Below, one piece after another: positions 24,451-36,339 of a DNA stretch of 64,000 bases. Position 1 is the first letter of the stretch. Each line of letters begins with the position of its first letter. The position numbers and the translations under genes are program-made. Under the pieces are notes generated by a model. That model did not search any database and was not told where the DNA came from. It saw only the letters and a list, made by a program, of their open reading frames with translations. Source of the stretch: Certhia americana (taxonomy: Eukaryota > Chordata > Aves > Passeriformes > Certhiidae); the NCBI GenBank assembly GCA_018697195.1, contig CM031872.1, forward strand, positions 8,108,011-8,172,010, written 5' to 3'.

Positions 24451-24666
24451 TATTTTCCAACCCTTTGCCATGTGCAGCACCAGCAGGATGGGGTTAAGCT
24501 TCAAAATGTTCCTGCTTGCACCTCCTAGGATTTACCTGGCTGTTTGTCCTTGCTGATAGGTTTGAGCTTCTTTCTCTATATTTACTCACCTCTGTGGGTA
24601 AAGAGGAAGCTTCAAATTTCTGAAGGAGGTGAGCAATTGCAATAATTAATATGGCAATAATTAATG

Positions 24667-24785
24667 CCAGAATCCCAGACTGGGATTGGGTTGGAAGGGA
24701 CCTTAAAGCTCATCTCATTCCACCCCCTCCACACTTTCCACTATCCCAGCCTGCCCGAAGCCCCGTCCAACCTGACCTAAATCTA
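24667..24785 (-). mobile_element. CR1 LINE 3' fragment
   Basis: CCAGAATCCCAGACTGGGAT, then GGTTGGAAGGGACCTTAAAG, the antisense CR1 3' end. Confidence 0.9.
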
Positions 24786-25234
24786 AATGACAACAAATTA
24801 TTGCTCTTCCTCCTAAATTGCACAGAGTTTTGCCATAAATCTTGATGGAATTTTCTGTTTTTCTGGAATTATTTGTGAATCCATATCAACACAGAGAAGA
24901 TACCAGTGTTGAGTGAGTTTGGCTCCTGGGTTTGCCTGTTTGAGCAAATCCTGGAAAACTGAGCCTGTTGGGATGCCCAGACTCAGTTTCTCCCAAAATG
25001 TGCAACAAGAGATGAAACCTGTGTTGAAGTAGAAAATAACCAACCTTCCCTCTCTGCTGATTCTTCTGGAATCACAGGACAGGAGAAGAGGAAATGGCCT
25101 CAAGTTGTGCCAGGCTTGGATATAAGAAGAGTTTTCTCGTTTGAGTGCCAGGTGTCTGCTGAGGAAGGCAGGAGCCTCCCTTGGAATGGAGAATGCAAAC
25201 CCCCTCTCTCCCAGTTATTATAATTTTGAAATTA

Positions 25235-25990
25235 AGGGGCTCTCAGGCAAAGATATGGGGATAGGAATAACAGTTCTTTATTAGGAAAACTAAAATTAAA
25301 ATGCAGTGATACAAAAAACAAACCCAATGCCAGAGTCAGGCTCCCAGCTGTCCCCTGTGTGTCAGGGGTTGGTGGCAGTGCCATCCCATGGTGGCTGCAG
25401 CCCTCCTGCAGTGGCAGATGTGGCTCTGCTGGAGCAGGGATCCTGCAGAGAGGGGGAGATTCCCTCTGGAGCTGCAGTGGGGAGAGCTGGGGCTGGTGTT
25501 CCTCTGGGAATGCAGTGGGAAAGGATCCTTGGTGTTCCCAAATCCCAGATTGGATCCAGGGAGGAATGTTTGGTGTTCCCATGCCCAGATTGGATCCAGG
25601 TAGGAATGTTTGGTGTTCCCAAGCCCAGATTGGATCCAGGTAGGAATGTTTGGTGTTCCCAAGCCCAGATTGGATCCAGGTAGGAATGTTTGGTGTTCCA
25701 ACTCCCAGATTTTTATCCAGGTAGAAATGTTTGGCTCCTGCCCTGGCTGCAGCATCTCCCAATGGCTGATGGAATTTTCTCAGTGACTCTCACTGGCCCA
25801 TCAGCAGGAGATCTCTCCCTAGAGGGCTGATGGGTTGTAGAAGAGATAAGAAAACTGCCACAGCTTTTTTTTTGACAGCTGGCCATTGACAGAAGATTAC
25901 CCCACCCTCCCCCCCCACTTTCAACAGCTGGTGACAGATTCCACAGTTTTGGATCCATTTTGCACTGCAACCCATCACAGTGTGGAAGTG
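25235..25990 (-). mobile_element. Probable LTR with internal minisatellite
   Basis: On the minus strand CCTAATAAAGAACTG gives a poly(A)-like signal near the 3' end, and the interior carries a 40-bp tandem array (25525-25735). Overall character is that of an avian ERVK-type LTR. The ends were not defined and there is no second copy to compare. Confidence 0.5.
25525..25735. repeat. 40-bp minisatellite, about five units
   Basis: Units begin CCCAGATTGGATCCAGG at 25544, 25584, 25624 and 25664, with a diverged fifth at 25704. The 25624 and 25664 units are essentially identical. It gives periodic open frames on both strands that are not genes. Confidence 0.97.
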
Positions 25991-26024
25991 GCACTTGAGG
26001 CCACTGCTGATGGTTGGATTTGCT

Positions 26025-26071
26025 GATTTTAGAGGCCTTTTTCAACCTCAAGGATTCCATGATTCTGTAAC
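26025..26071 (+). mobile_element. CR1 3' terminal remnant
   Basis: CCTTTTTCAACCTCAAGGATTC followed by CATGATTCTGTA resembles the sense CR1 terminus; too short to be certain. Confidence 0.5.
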
Positions 26072-27570
26072 AGCAGCAAAGGCAGGGAAGTGATGGGAGG
26101 TGGGGAAGTTTGGGAAAGACAGGATATAGAAATGAGCCCCATCTGGGATGCCAAGAAGCTCAGTAATTCCTGGTGGTGCCACAGGGATGTGGGGCTCTCC
26201 GAGGATGTTGGGCTGGACCTGCTCACCCCAGTGAGCCAAAGGTGGGGCTCTGATTGGAGAAATTGGGATCAGCTCCTCCTTGCCAGGCTGGATATCACCA
26301 GAAAATACAGAAATTGTATCACAGAAATACAGGAAATACAGGAAATACTGTGTTCTTTTCCCGGGGGATTGAGAGATTTCCTGGAGAGGTGCAGTGGTCA
26401 GAGGTGCACAGATTGAAGCAGCTCCTGAAATCCAGGGAGTTTGGTGGGGGTTTTATGGAATATCCAGTGCTCTCCAGCAGGACTCAGCATCCCATTTACT
26501 CTGGAGCAGTGGTTTCACATCCCTTGTGGGGGGTTTTCCTCTCTGCTCCTCACTTTATACTCCTCCCCTTTCCATTTTCCTTCCCTGGTGTTTAATTCTT
26601 CTGTGAACCAAGAAAACTCAGCAGCCCTGCGGAACCCAGTAAAGCAGAAAAATACAGATTATTTCCTTCTGCAGGAGCTTTTGCTGAGTGGCACAGCTGA
26701 TTTGGAAACTCAGGACTGCACAAGGCCAGGAGAGCAGCAGGAGGAGAAATTCCTCTCCCCTTTGATGCCAATAACATCCAGGAGCTGATTTCCTTCTGTG
26801 TGTGAACTGTGGAATTCTGGAATTCAGAACATGGGTGTGTTCTGCCCATCCAGGTGCTGGGAATTGTGCTAGGGTGACTCCCTAGCCACAGACACACACA
26901 AGAAAGGGGAAAATATAAATGATAAAAATAAATAACTGAAAACTAGATAGAATTAGGAGATTGGACACATGCTTGAAGTTTTGCTGGCCCATCCCTTCAG
27001 CCCCTCAGGTGATGTTATCTCTATTCCAAAAGCTTCCCAGAAATTCCCAGAACCTGAGGTGGCATTTTCTAAGAGTGGAACTAAACAGAGGTGAAAATGT
27101 TTAGGAATTTATATTCATAATGTATTTCCCTTGGATCATCTTTTTCTGTGCTGACTGCGGTGGGGGTTTATTTTTATTAGATCGTTTGTGATCTAGGTAG
27201 CAATAAAAGGGAATACAGCTTTTCCACAGAAAAAAAAAAATCAGTTGCCTCTGTTGGCCCCACGAGATTGTTCTGACTGCAAACCCTGGCAGGAAGTGCT
27301 GACCCCAGCTACCCTCCTGCATCCCTCAAACACAGGGTCATTTGCTACTTGGGATGTCACAGCTTCACTTCTGACCACAAAACACCCTGGCATGATCCCG
27401 ATCAATTTTTTATTGAACTCTGCCCATGGTTTGCAGTGAGGAGGGAAAAATCCCTACAAGGAGTTGAGAAATGCTGCCCCACAGTGAATCTTTTTCTGAC
27501 TTAATTCTGGTTTCTTGCCGTGTGCCCCCAAGGGCTGGGCACCCCATCCCCATCTCAACTCCATCTCAAC

Positions 27571-27759
27571 CCCATCCCATCCCATCCCATCCCATCCCAT
27601 CCCATCCCATCCCATCCCATCCCATCCCATCCCATCCCATCCCATCCCATCCCATCCCATCCCAACCCCATTCCCATTCCCATTCCCATTCCCATTCCCA
27701 TTCCCATTCCCATTCCCATTCCCATTCCCATTCCCATTCCCATTCCCATTCCCATTCCC
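27571..27759. repeat. Compound microsatellite CCCAT then CATTCC
   Basis: Pure pentamer CCCAT runs from 27571 to 27663 (about 18 units). After CAACCC, pure hexamer CATTCC runs from 27668 to 27759 (about 15 units). All six frames stay open through parts of it, which explains the low-complexity ORFs there. Confidence 0.98.
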
Positions 27760-28389
27760 ACCTTGGTTTCCTGGTGTTCCCTCCCTCAGCAGCCACTTCA
27801 ATGTCATTTTTCTCCTCCTGCTGCTGTTCCCCTCCCAGGCCTCATCTTCCCCTCATCCCAGCTTTTTTCCACAGGCTGCTGGGATTATTGGGTTTCCTGC
27901 AGCTCGGGTATTAATTTTGCCTGGTAATGAGCTGGATGATGCCACACAATACATCGGTGAACTGTTTAGATGCTTTGGATTACACAATGCAAAGAGGATA
28001 AACGTTATCCTGGGATGCTGGGAGGAAGATGATTGAACTTATTTCAAGGCTAAGTGCTTTTTGGCACGGTTTCAGGCGGGGGGAGTGCTGAGGGTGGCGA
28101 GACAGATGGAATTCTGGCCAGAGAGGCCACGCTCCCAGAATGATGCATTGGGATCCTGGGAGTCTGCACCTCCCGAGTGTGAAAAATGCTGCTTGTCATG
28201 CCCTCAAATATTTATGGTGAAGCCTGAGGTATTTCCAGCTCAGAGTGATGGTTGCTGCCAGGGTTTACTCCTCTGGCTGTGACAGCTGAGCCTGGAGAGG
28301 CTCTGCAGGGCCTGGGCTGTGTTTCCCCGCAACTGCTCTGCCCTGCATGTGCCACACCTGTGTTTTCTGGGATCACCTGGGGCAGGGGA

Positions 28390-28789
28390 TGTCTTTTTGG
28401 GCTACCCAAAAACACAGGCCAGATGAAATAAAAGAAATAAAAAGCAGTTATGTTTATTGAAGGACCTTCAGGTATATTTGGGGTGGAAAATGGGTGAGGG
28501 GTTTTCACACTTTGATAAGTTTGGGCCATTTGCATATTGGGGGTTAATCCTCCAATTACAGCTTCATCTAATGAACTCATTTACTCCAAGTTTGCTCTCC
28601 CCAACTCATTTTTGTTTACATTTCTCAGATGAGGTGTCCTTGATTGCCAGGCCTGGAGAGGAGTTATTGTGTCTGACCCCAATGGGAGAGCAGCAGCTCC
28701 CACTGTGTGCGGAGTTTAGAGTGATGCACTAAAGAATTGCAGGATTACAAAGAGATGAAAACTATAAAAGCTGAAATCCTAAGGTATCA
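28390..28789 (-). mobile_element. Solo LTR, family B (minus orientation)
   Basis: This 400-bp block is the inverted partner of 16051-16486. Read on the minus strand it starts TGATACCTTAGGAT and ends AAAAAGACA. It has CCTTCAATAAACA as poly(A) signal. CAGGGGA before and CAGGGA after may be a remnant target-site duplication. Confidence 0.82.
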
Positions 28790-31700
28790 CAGGGACAAAC
28801 GTGGGGAGATGACTGGAGTGGGTGCAGCAGCTTAGTGCCAGCAGGAACCTGGCAGGGGACCCACCTCCAGCTGTGCTGGCACCTCACAGTGGATAAGGAG
28901 CAGGGAAAAGGGGCAGGAAAAAGGAATTTCATTCTTTTTCACACCCTTTTCTGAGCAGTCTGGGTCCTGAATATTTCACCCCACCAAACACCTTCCCCAT
29001 GATGTGCTCCAGGCTCCCTGGGGGTCTCTGTGTCTCTGCTGTCCTGGGGTCACTGAGGTTTTTGTGGTGGTGGAGCAGCTCCTTGGGAGGCAGCACTGCC
29101 CCATCCCTACCTCCCTGAACCCCGATGGCTCAGGGCCTTACCCTGCTGAATTTTGTGATAAGTTTTCCCATCCTGAGGACTTTTGCCAGATTGAGATCAT
29201 GAAACCTCCGCCTGCAAGATGTGCAGAGGCTGGAGGAGAGCGGTGCTGATTAATTTGTCACAATGGCAAAGTGTTCTTCTGTCCTCCTTCCCCTCATTAC
29301 TGAGACAATCCTTCATTTTGTTCCCAGTTCACTGGTACCTGCTGCGATCTGACTTTGCCTGGTGTTAATTATTTGCAGCAGAAGAGCTGCATCATGGAAA
29401 GAGATGAGATTTTGGCTTTCTCCTTGCTTTTAGTCTGTTCCAAGGCTGTGCTTAAAAGGGAGGCGAAAGAGAAGAAAAAAGCGGAATTTTTTTCCCTTTT
29501 TCTTTGCTCGTCATCCTTTTTAACAAAGCCATCATTGCAAACATGAAATGAGGGAGAAATGTGTGTTTCTTGCAGGAGGGGGCAGAGAGCAGTGACTGAT
29601 CCTACTGAATGTGGGTCCTTTGCTCCTTCTGTGTTTTGGGCTAGTCCAGGAGAGCTGGACTTCCTTGATTTGCCCTTCTCTCAAGCCACAATGGAAATCA
29701 AAGCCTGGAATACAAAAATGATACAGAAGAGACCTGAATTTGAATTTCCTGTGGCCTCTGCTTTGTCCTAGGAGTGGAAACTTGAACAGAACCAGAGGTT
29801 CATCCTGCAATGGCAGCAGGCTGAGGAGAGGAGATAAATGGGGCTTTTGAATTCCTTTTTCTCCCTTCATCAGTGCCTCCTGCGAGTTAGGTTTGCCTAG
29901 CTGTGGCACTTGCAGTTTTCAAATCAGATTATGGGGAATCAAAGTCAAATTGGCACAAGCTGAATGTAGAGACAGAGGAAAGGAGGGAGGAAGATGCACT
30001 GAAGGCTTCCCCTCTGTGCTGTTCCTCTTCTCTTCCCAGAAACACAGGACATTTCCCATATCTGGCCTGTATTTGAAGCCTCTTGTTGCTGTGGCAGTGA
30101 TTAAAGTGACTCTGAAGCCTGACTGGGTGCTCAGAGATCATTCTCTCTGAGATACCTCCATCCCTTAGCAGCTGCTGGAGGAGAGCTGAGTTTCCCCATC
30201 TTTAGAGCAATGAGGAAAAGCAGGAGCAGCTCTCCCCATGCAGGACTGATGCAGCCAGTGCTTATTCCTCAGCACTGGATATTGGGATGGGTTAAGCATT
30301 TCTTTGGGCTCAGTCTGTGCCTTTCCCAGTAGAAGCCTGGCTGGCTGGCTGCAGCTCCAGGTGGAATAGAAGCAAAAATTTCTTTGGGACAGCCTGGGGG
30401 GGCTGAGAAGCCACAGAGCTTTGTCAGCTCAGGCCTCTGGACTTTCCTTCTTCAATCAAGTCTGACTTCTCAGCAAAATGCAGTAAAACTTATCTTAGAT
30501 GTACCAACTCTCAGCAGCACAAAGGGATTCTAAAAACATTCAGTCTTTTCAGGTGAATCCATCGTTTGGTTTCCTCTCATTGCAGCAGTTTTCAGTGTGC
30601 TCTCCCTGTGCCCCATGGAAGGGCTTCCTGTCACCTCCCTCAGGCTTCTCCTTGCCCAAATGAGGCGCATTTCCATGCTTTTTCTTCTTGTTCCATATGG
30701 TTTTTCCAATCAAGATGTTTTGCCTGTGTTCAGTGGTGACCTGGTCCTGATTTTTAGAACTGTTTGAAACCAGTGATTTAACAATACTCCACATTCATCT
30801 CTATTCATGTTTTCAGAGCACTAAGGCAGAGGCACCAAATTATTTTTAGTTTTGCCTGCAGATTTCTGAGGATTTTGTCTGTGGATGAGAATAATCAAAG
30901 TCAGCTCATCCTGAACTTTTCCTGATCCTTGCTGTGGTAAAGATCTGATGTTATGGGGAAGAAATCCATGTTTTTGCTGCTTTCTTGTCATTCTGTTTGC
31001 AGCCCTTGTGGGTGCAAAGTGCCAGCTATGCCAGCTAAGATTTGTCCTCTTGGGTTTGCATCTTCACAGCTCTGGGTCGTGTCCAGGTAGCTGGAAATTG
31101 CGCTGCTTTTCTATTCACTCCTGAAAAATCTACTCAGATTTTTCTTCCCTGAGCCAAGTTTATAACTTCTAACAGTGTATTTCCAACTCACCAACATCCT
31201 CACAATTTTGTGTGCCACAAGGAAAAAATCTCTCTCTCCTCTCCCCCATCCCTTCCCCTTGTCCCTTGCCCCTTGCGTCCTGCTGCTGCTGTGGCTACCA
31301 CAACCTCTGCTGTGGTTGCCTTTCCTCCTCTCCTTCAGGAGTTTCACTGGGAAACTCCAAAGTTTGGTGCCTTTGGGGTGCCTGATCCCTGATTTGATCC
31401 CTGCAGGGCTGTCCTGCTGCTGCCTCCCTGGCAGCCCCTTGCAGGCTCTCAGAGCTGGTTGTGGGCTGAGTTGTGTCGTTTGAGAGTGCTGCTGGTGGTG
31501 ATGGGGCTCTGGTGGCAGAGCACCCTGCTGAAGGAAAATGCTTCAGGAATTGAGGAGAGGAAGTGTCCTCTGTCCTGTTCAGATTCTGGGCAGTCCTCTT
31601 GTCCTTCAGATCTCCCCTTTCCTACCTGGTGTCCTGCCTGCCTCCCTCTGCCCTGCCAGGAGCCACCTCAGCACCCAGCAGGGGTGGGGATGCTCAGCAG

Positions 31701-32724
31701 CTCCCGAGGCTCTTCCTGCACCTTTAACCAGGGCACTGAGTGCCTGCTTTTCTCTGTTCCCACTTCCCAGTGCCCCTCTCCCTCCTCTCTGTGGGCTCTG
31801 GCTGCTCAAACCCCATCACTGCCTCTGCCTTCCAAAGAACAGCTTTGCAGAAGGTGAATTAAATGTTTAACCCCACTGAGGTTTTGTGTCCTTTGCTGCC
31901 CAAACAGTCCCAGCCACAAAGGTGTTGTTCAGGTTTTTTTTGTTGCATCCTGAAGAGGCCTCCCCTTATAAAGGACTTGCTGCTCCCCAGGAGGACAAAA
32001 CACAGAGTTCCATACCTGCAGAACAAATTCTGCTCCTGGAGCAACAATCCTACATTTCTACGTCCTATGATTTCTACAGTGCATGGATGCAGTTGTGGTT
32101 GGGGGTGAAATGTTGGGAATATTGACTGGATCAGATCCCGATGCAGCGAGACAGGGGTGGTTTTGCAGGATTTTGTGTTTGAGGTGGGAAACCCAATCCC
32201 ACAAGGATTGCAGGGCCCATGAAATGGCAGGAGCACGAGGAGGGGGTGCTCAGCAAGAATCTGCCTGCTTCGGCTCACCCAAGCAGTTGGATTGGGACAA
32301 GGTGACAAATCCCAGCATAAAAACACAGAGCTGGGAGGGACAGGAAAAATTAACTCTCTATTTCCTTCTGATGGTTGATTAACCAAAATAAATAGTAGGA
32401 GATGGGCTTCCACCCCCAAAATGCGATTTTGTGCTTGCCTGTGGCTGCTCTCGGGGCTCAGGAATTTTGGAGGTGCGTGGTGCCAGTGCTGAGCAGCTCC
32501 CCAGGGCACTCTGGAGGATCTTCTGAGGGATGTGCAGCCCCTGAGCAGTGGCTGTGGCCTGCCAAGAGCACGAGCTGTATTTTACTGACAGAAGGAGATG
32601 GCATTGCATTGTTCTCACCTGTCTTATCATCGGTTCAGTGTCTGGGGTGTCTCAGGAGCATCTTCTGATCTCTGCACTTCCTCTGCAGCCTCTTAGGGTG
32701 TGGAAAATCCTGCTGGGCAAAGCC

Positions 32725-32960
32725 AGTGTCCATAAAGGAGACAGAGGAGCACTACAGCTTTGCTCAAATCAAGGCAGTAATCCCCTGGGGCATTATCCTG
32801 CAGGGTTTCTCTCTCTTTTGGAGGGTTTGGCCTCCTTTTATCCCAAACTCCCGGCCCTGTGTTTCCCTCTTCTTTTCCCCACTGCTGAGGCACTAGGAAT
32901 TTACTGTCTTCCATATTTTCCGCCCATTGAACTTGTCATTCTCCCCCAAAGTGCAGAAAT
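32725..32960 (+). mobile_element. Diverged family C LTR fragment
   Basis: CATAAAGGAGACAGAGGAGC, CCCTGGGGCATTATCC, CCTCCTTTTATCCCAAA and CCCCACTGCTGAGGCACT follow the order of the family C LTR but are much more diverged than the other two copies. Confidence 0.65.
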
Positions 32961-32965
32961 TGCAG

Positions 32966-33275
32966 AGGTTTGAGGGTGTGATCAGTCCTGCACGAGCTGC
33001 TGCTGCTGCCCTGGGTGTGTGCCATGGAAGCAGGAGGAGCAGCAGGACACTCATCCCAGCTCTCTGCCGTCACACAGAAAGTTAATCACACACTCAGGGG
33101 ATGAAGATTGTGCTTCGTTGATTTTTTTTAGCTCTTTGGTCGTTGTGACAATATTTTTAATTTAGACAAGCATGGATAAAGTACTTGTAAGAATTTAATG
33201 AGTTTATTTAATTAGTTTATTTAATTAGTTTATTATTATGTTAACTGACCCAGGTGGTTATTCAGGAAATTCAGG
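32966..33275 (+). repeat. Intronic duplication, copy 1
   Basis: Shares TCACACAGAAAGTTAATCAC, GACAATATTTTTAATTTA, TTGTAAGAATTT and GGTTAT motifs in order with 34985-35250. It also has a small 14-bp tandem repeat of AGTTTATTTAATT near 33205-33235. The shared segment is not a repeat family I recognise. Confidence 0.85.
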
Positions 33276-33614
33276 GTCGTGCTGAACCATTTCTTCCATT
33301 ACCCTGAAGTTTAGGAATTCAAACTCTCTGGTTAAACTGTCTGGGTTCTGTAACAAACTTCTGCTGGCTTGAGGTTGGGAGAGAAATTAGAACACATTTA
33401 ATATCAATTAAAGATATCAATACCCATTTCTCCTTAAAGACCCTCACACATTGAGCTGTTTGTAAAGCCACCAGCACCCATCTTTCCTATCCTTGGGGAA
33501 ATTCCTCCCGAGCACTGCTCTTGCTCAAACCTCAGCAGAAAATTGGCACCAAGCATGTTCTGAGGGTCCTTCCATGCTGAGTGAGACAGGAGAGGAATTT
33601 TAAACACTTCTCCC

Positions 33615-34152
33615 TGAGAGGAATAAGGAATTTGTCTTTCCAAACAAGCTGTGGGGCTGCTGGTAGATCAAACCAGCACTGAGAGAGAAAGGGAACAATG
33701 GGAAGGGTGTCACTGATTGATGAATGGAAAAAAGATATTTACCTTTACAAACAAACTGTAGAAAAACTGAGAAATGAAATTGGATATTGAAAGATGAAAG
33801 AAACAATGGGGAAAGCCCATAAATTCCATAAGAATTAAAAATGAAAAGGGAGGGTTCTACATTAGAGGGGATTCTGAGGGATCAGGTGTTCTGGGAAGTC
33901 TGTGCCTCTCAAGTACCTCAGCCAGTGGGGGAAGAGAGGGAAATGCGGCCAGGGAATTGGGATAAAAAGGTAGGAAATTGAGATAGAAAGGAGGGAAATT
34001 AGGATAAAAGGTAGGCTGTGTCCTCCAAAAATTGGAGAGACCCCAAGGGAATGCCCCATGGCCTCTGCCTTTATTGGAATAAAGTCAAAGGACTCCTCTA
34101 TCTCCTTTTTGGACATCAACCCTCTGGTGTTTGTGGATTCATTTTCCTGACA
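33615..34152 (-). mobile_element. Solo LTR, family C (minus orientation)
   Basis: This 538-bp element is the inverted, nearly identical partner of 23840-24379. It lies between the two copies of the intronic duplication. TCCC and CCCC flank it, a weak possible target-site duplication. Its near identity to the other copy points to recent insertion. Confidence 0.88.
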
Positions 34153-34465
34153 CCCCACACCTGATGCAGGCAGGAGTGCCTGAGGAGCACAACCTGAGAT
34201 TCTGTCCCTCAGCTCTGACTCTGTCCCTCAGCCAGGGAGCCGCTGGTGTCCACCTCCCGTTGCTCCCAAGGGATGCTCCCCGGCTCTGACAGCTCTCAGA
34301 GCCCTCCTGAGGCACAGCTCCACATCCAAGTGACAAAGCTGCCACACGGCTTCTCCACCTGGACATGTGGTGGCTGTGATGAGGAGCTCGCTCAAACACC
34401 TGCAGTCCTGGCCGCTGCCTGTGCCAGATCCTGCCCTGCCTCCTCTGCTCCGCCGAGGGCTGCGG

Positions 34466-34606
34466 CCCTCCAGGCAGGACTGGCTGTCCCCAGGTCCCCT
34501 CAGGTGCCACCAGGCTCGGCTTTGTGCATTCCTTGTCCCTCCAGGCAGGACTAGCTGTCCCCAGGTCCCCTCAGGTGCCACCAGGCTCGGCTTTGTGCGT
34601 TCTTGG
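34466..34606. repeat. 71-bp tandem duplication
   Basis: CCCTCCAGGCAGGACTGGCT and the following CCCAGGTCCCCTCAGGTGCC block occur twice with a 71-base period and only a few differences. Confidence 0.95.
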
Positions 34607-34984
34607 ATGTACTCAGGCTGGAGATGAAGCCAATCCTAAAACGCATTGGATTTTATTTTTATATTAATTTGAAGACTTGAAATTCCGTAAGTTCTTCCCA
34701 GCTGCTTTCCAGGAGTGGCTGGCGGAGTCCTTCCAAGATCTGCTGCTCTCTCAACAACACTCCAGCTCCGTGGATGGCTCTCCTGTGTAAAGTCTGAGAT
34801 TTCCTGAGATCTGAACGTGGGATCCTTCTCAATGAGGAGCTAATTACCTGTGCTGTAATTACGAGTCGCTAATCACCAGCACTATTAGCGCTAGGATGAC
34901 AGCGGTGCTGTCTCATCTCTCTCTGCCTCTTCCCCGCCAGTGAGAAGCGTTCCTGGCTGATTTCTGAGCAGCAAACCCGAACCG

Positions 34985-35250
34985 CAGAGGTTGGAGGATG
35001 CGATCAGTCCTGTGCTGCCGCTGCCCTGGGCGTGTGCCGTCAAAGCCAAAGCAGCAGGAGCATCAGGATGCTCCATCCCGGCTCTCTGCTGTCACACAGA
35101 AAGTTAATCACACGCTCAGGGGATTTTTTTTTTTTCCCCCCTCTTTGGTGTGACAGTATTTTTAATTTAAGGCCAGCGTGGATAAAATATTTGTAAGAAT
35201 TTCATTAGTTTATTATGTTTACTAACCCTGGGGGTTATCCAGGAGCTGCC
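34985..35250 (+). repeat. Intronic duplication, copy 2
   Basis: Second copy of the block at 32966-33275: GATCAGTCCTGTGCTGCCG, TCACACAGAAAGTTAATCAC, CAGTATTTTTAATTTAAG and ATTTGTAAGAATTTCATTAG. A run of T stands where copy 1 has unique sequence. Confidence 0.85.
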
Positions 35251-35516
35251 TCTGCCTCTTGTGTGGTACGGGGGGCTCTGGAATTGCCCTGGAGTGGCTG
35301 TTTCACTGCATATTTCACACCGAGATTGATTTCACTCTTCCATCAAGCAAGGTGGGAAGCAGCAACTATCCATTTCCTGGTTGCTTTAAGCACCGGCCAC
35401 TCTCAGGAGAAAAATATGCCACATCGAGCCTGACTGGATGTGGTTTTCATGATGGATTCACTGCCTTGGAATCCTGTTAGTTCCTGCTGTCTCTGCGGAA
35501 TCAGCTACAGCGTGAG

Positions 35517-35630
35517 CAGGGACACCCCCCACCTCCCCAGGCTGCTCCCAACCCCATCCACGCTGGCCTTGGACACTTCCAGGGCCGGGGCAGCTCCAGC
35601 TCCTGCGTGCAGAGACCTCTCCACCCTCAC
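35517..35630 (-). mobile_element. CR1 LINE fragment
   Basis: CAGGGACACCCCCCACCTCC and GGCCTTGGACACTTCCAGG are antisense CR1 3' UTR. The CR1 terminus itself is missing. Confidence 0.75.
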
Positions 35631-35684
35631 CAAAAGCATCATTACACATTCCAGAACTGGCCAAGGGGTGGGAAACCAGCTCTG

Positions 35685-35731
<47 letters not shown>
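35685..35731 (+). repeat. Homopolymer A tract (47 bases)
   Basis: A pure run of 47 A after CAGCTCTG. No retrocopied gene is evident upstream; the adjoining sequence is a CR1 piece and unique DNA. Confidence 0.98.
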
Positions 35732-35734
<3 letters not shown>

Positions 35735-36339
35735 TCGAGGTAAAACTGAAGGAAGCAGCAAATTTCTGCTCAGGTTTTCCCTTTCTGGTGATTTGGGAGA
35801 TTTTTTCAAGTCAGTGGCATAAATGGGAATTATGCTGAATGAAAGAGGAAACCTATTTACTGCTCCCAACCCTTCCCATGGGGCTCTCTGTGTTTTCATT
35901 TGGAGCTGGCAGGGAAACTTCAGTTGAAATATTTTTGGATGAAATACGGCATTTTGATATAATTTCTCTCCCTTTCTTTGAATGTGCTCTGAAATTTGTT
36001 GAAGAGCTCTCAAAGGGAAATTCTGGGAGTTTTCCAGTTGCAGCAAATGGGGGATATTTCAGATCCTGAATGGTGATGGATGTAGTGGAAGAGACACACA
36101 TTGTTTATTATTACATTTCATATAGAAACCCCTCTTTTTAACAAGTCCCAGTTTCATCAATGCTCTCTCCCATCTCCTGAAATGAGAAAGAACAAGAGGA
36201 GCTCCTTTTACCAGGAAGATCCTAAATCAAGAGCCCCCAGTCTTGAACCTGATTGTGCAGCAGCTCTGGAGTATTCAGAAGGAATTTAATGGGCAGAGAC
36301 CCAAGGAATTGCCTTCTCCTGGAAATTACATCCTTCTAC

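Noticed and set aside
25232..25762. A 176-residue minus-strand ORF with repeats of GSNLGLGTPNIPTWIQ type
   Set aside because: It follows the 40-bp minisatellite inside an LTR-like element; 40 is not a multiple of three and several frames are open.
27454..27927. Long low-complexity ORFs on both strands (His/Pro/Ile/Ser and Trp/Asp/Gly/Met repeats)
   Set aside because: They are translations of the CCCAT and CATTCC microsatellite, which has no stops in several frames; no start context, splice signal or homology.
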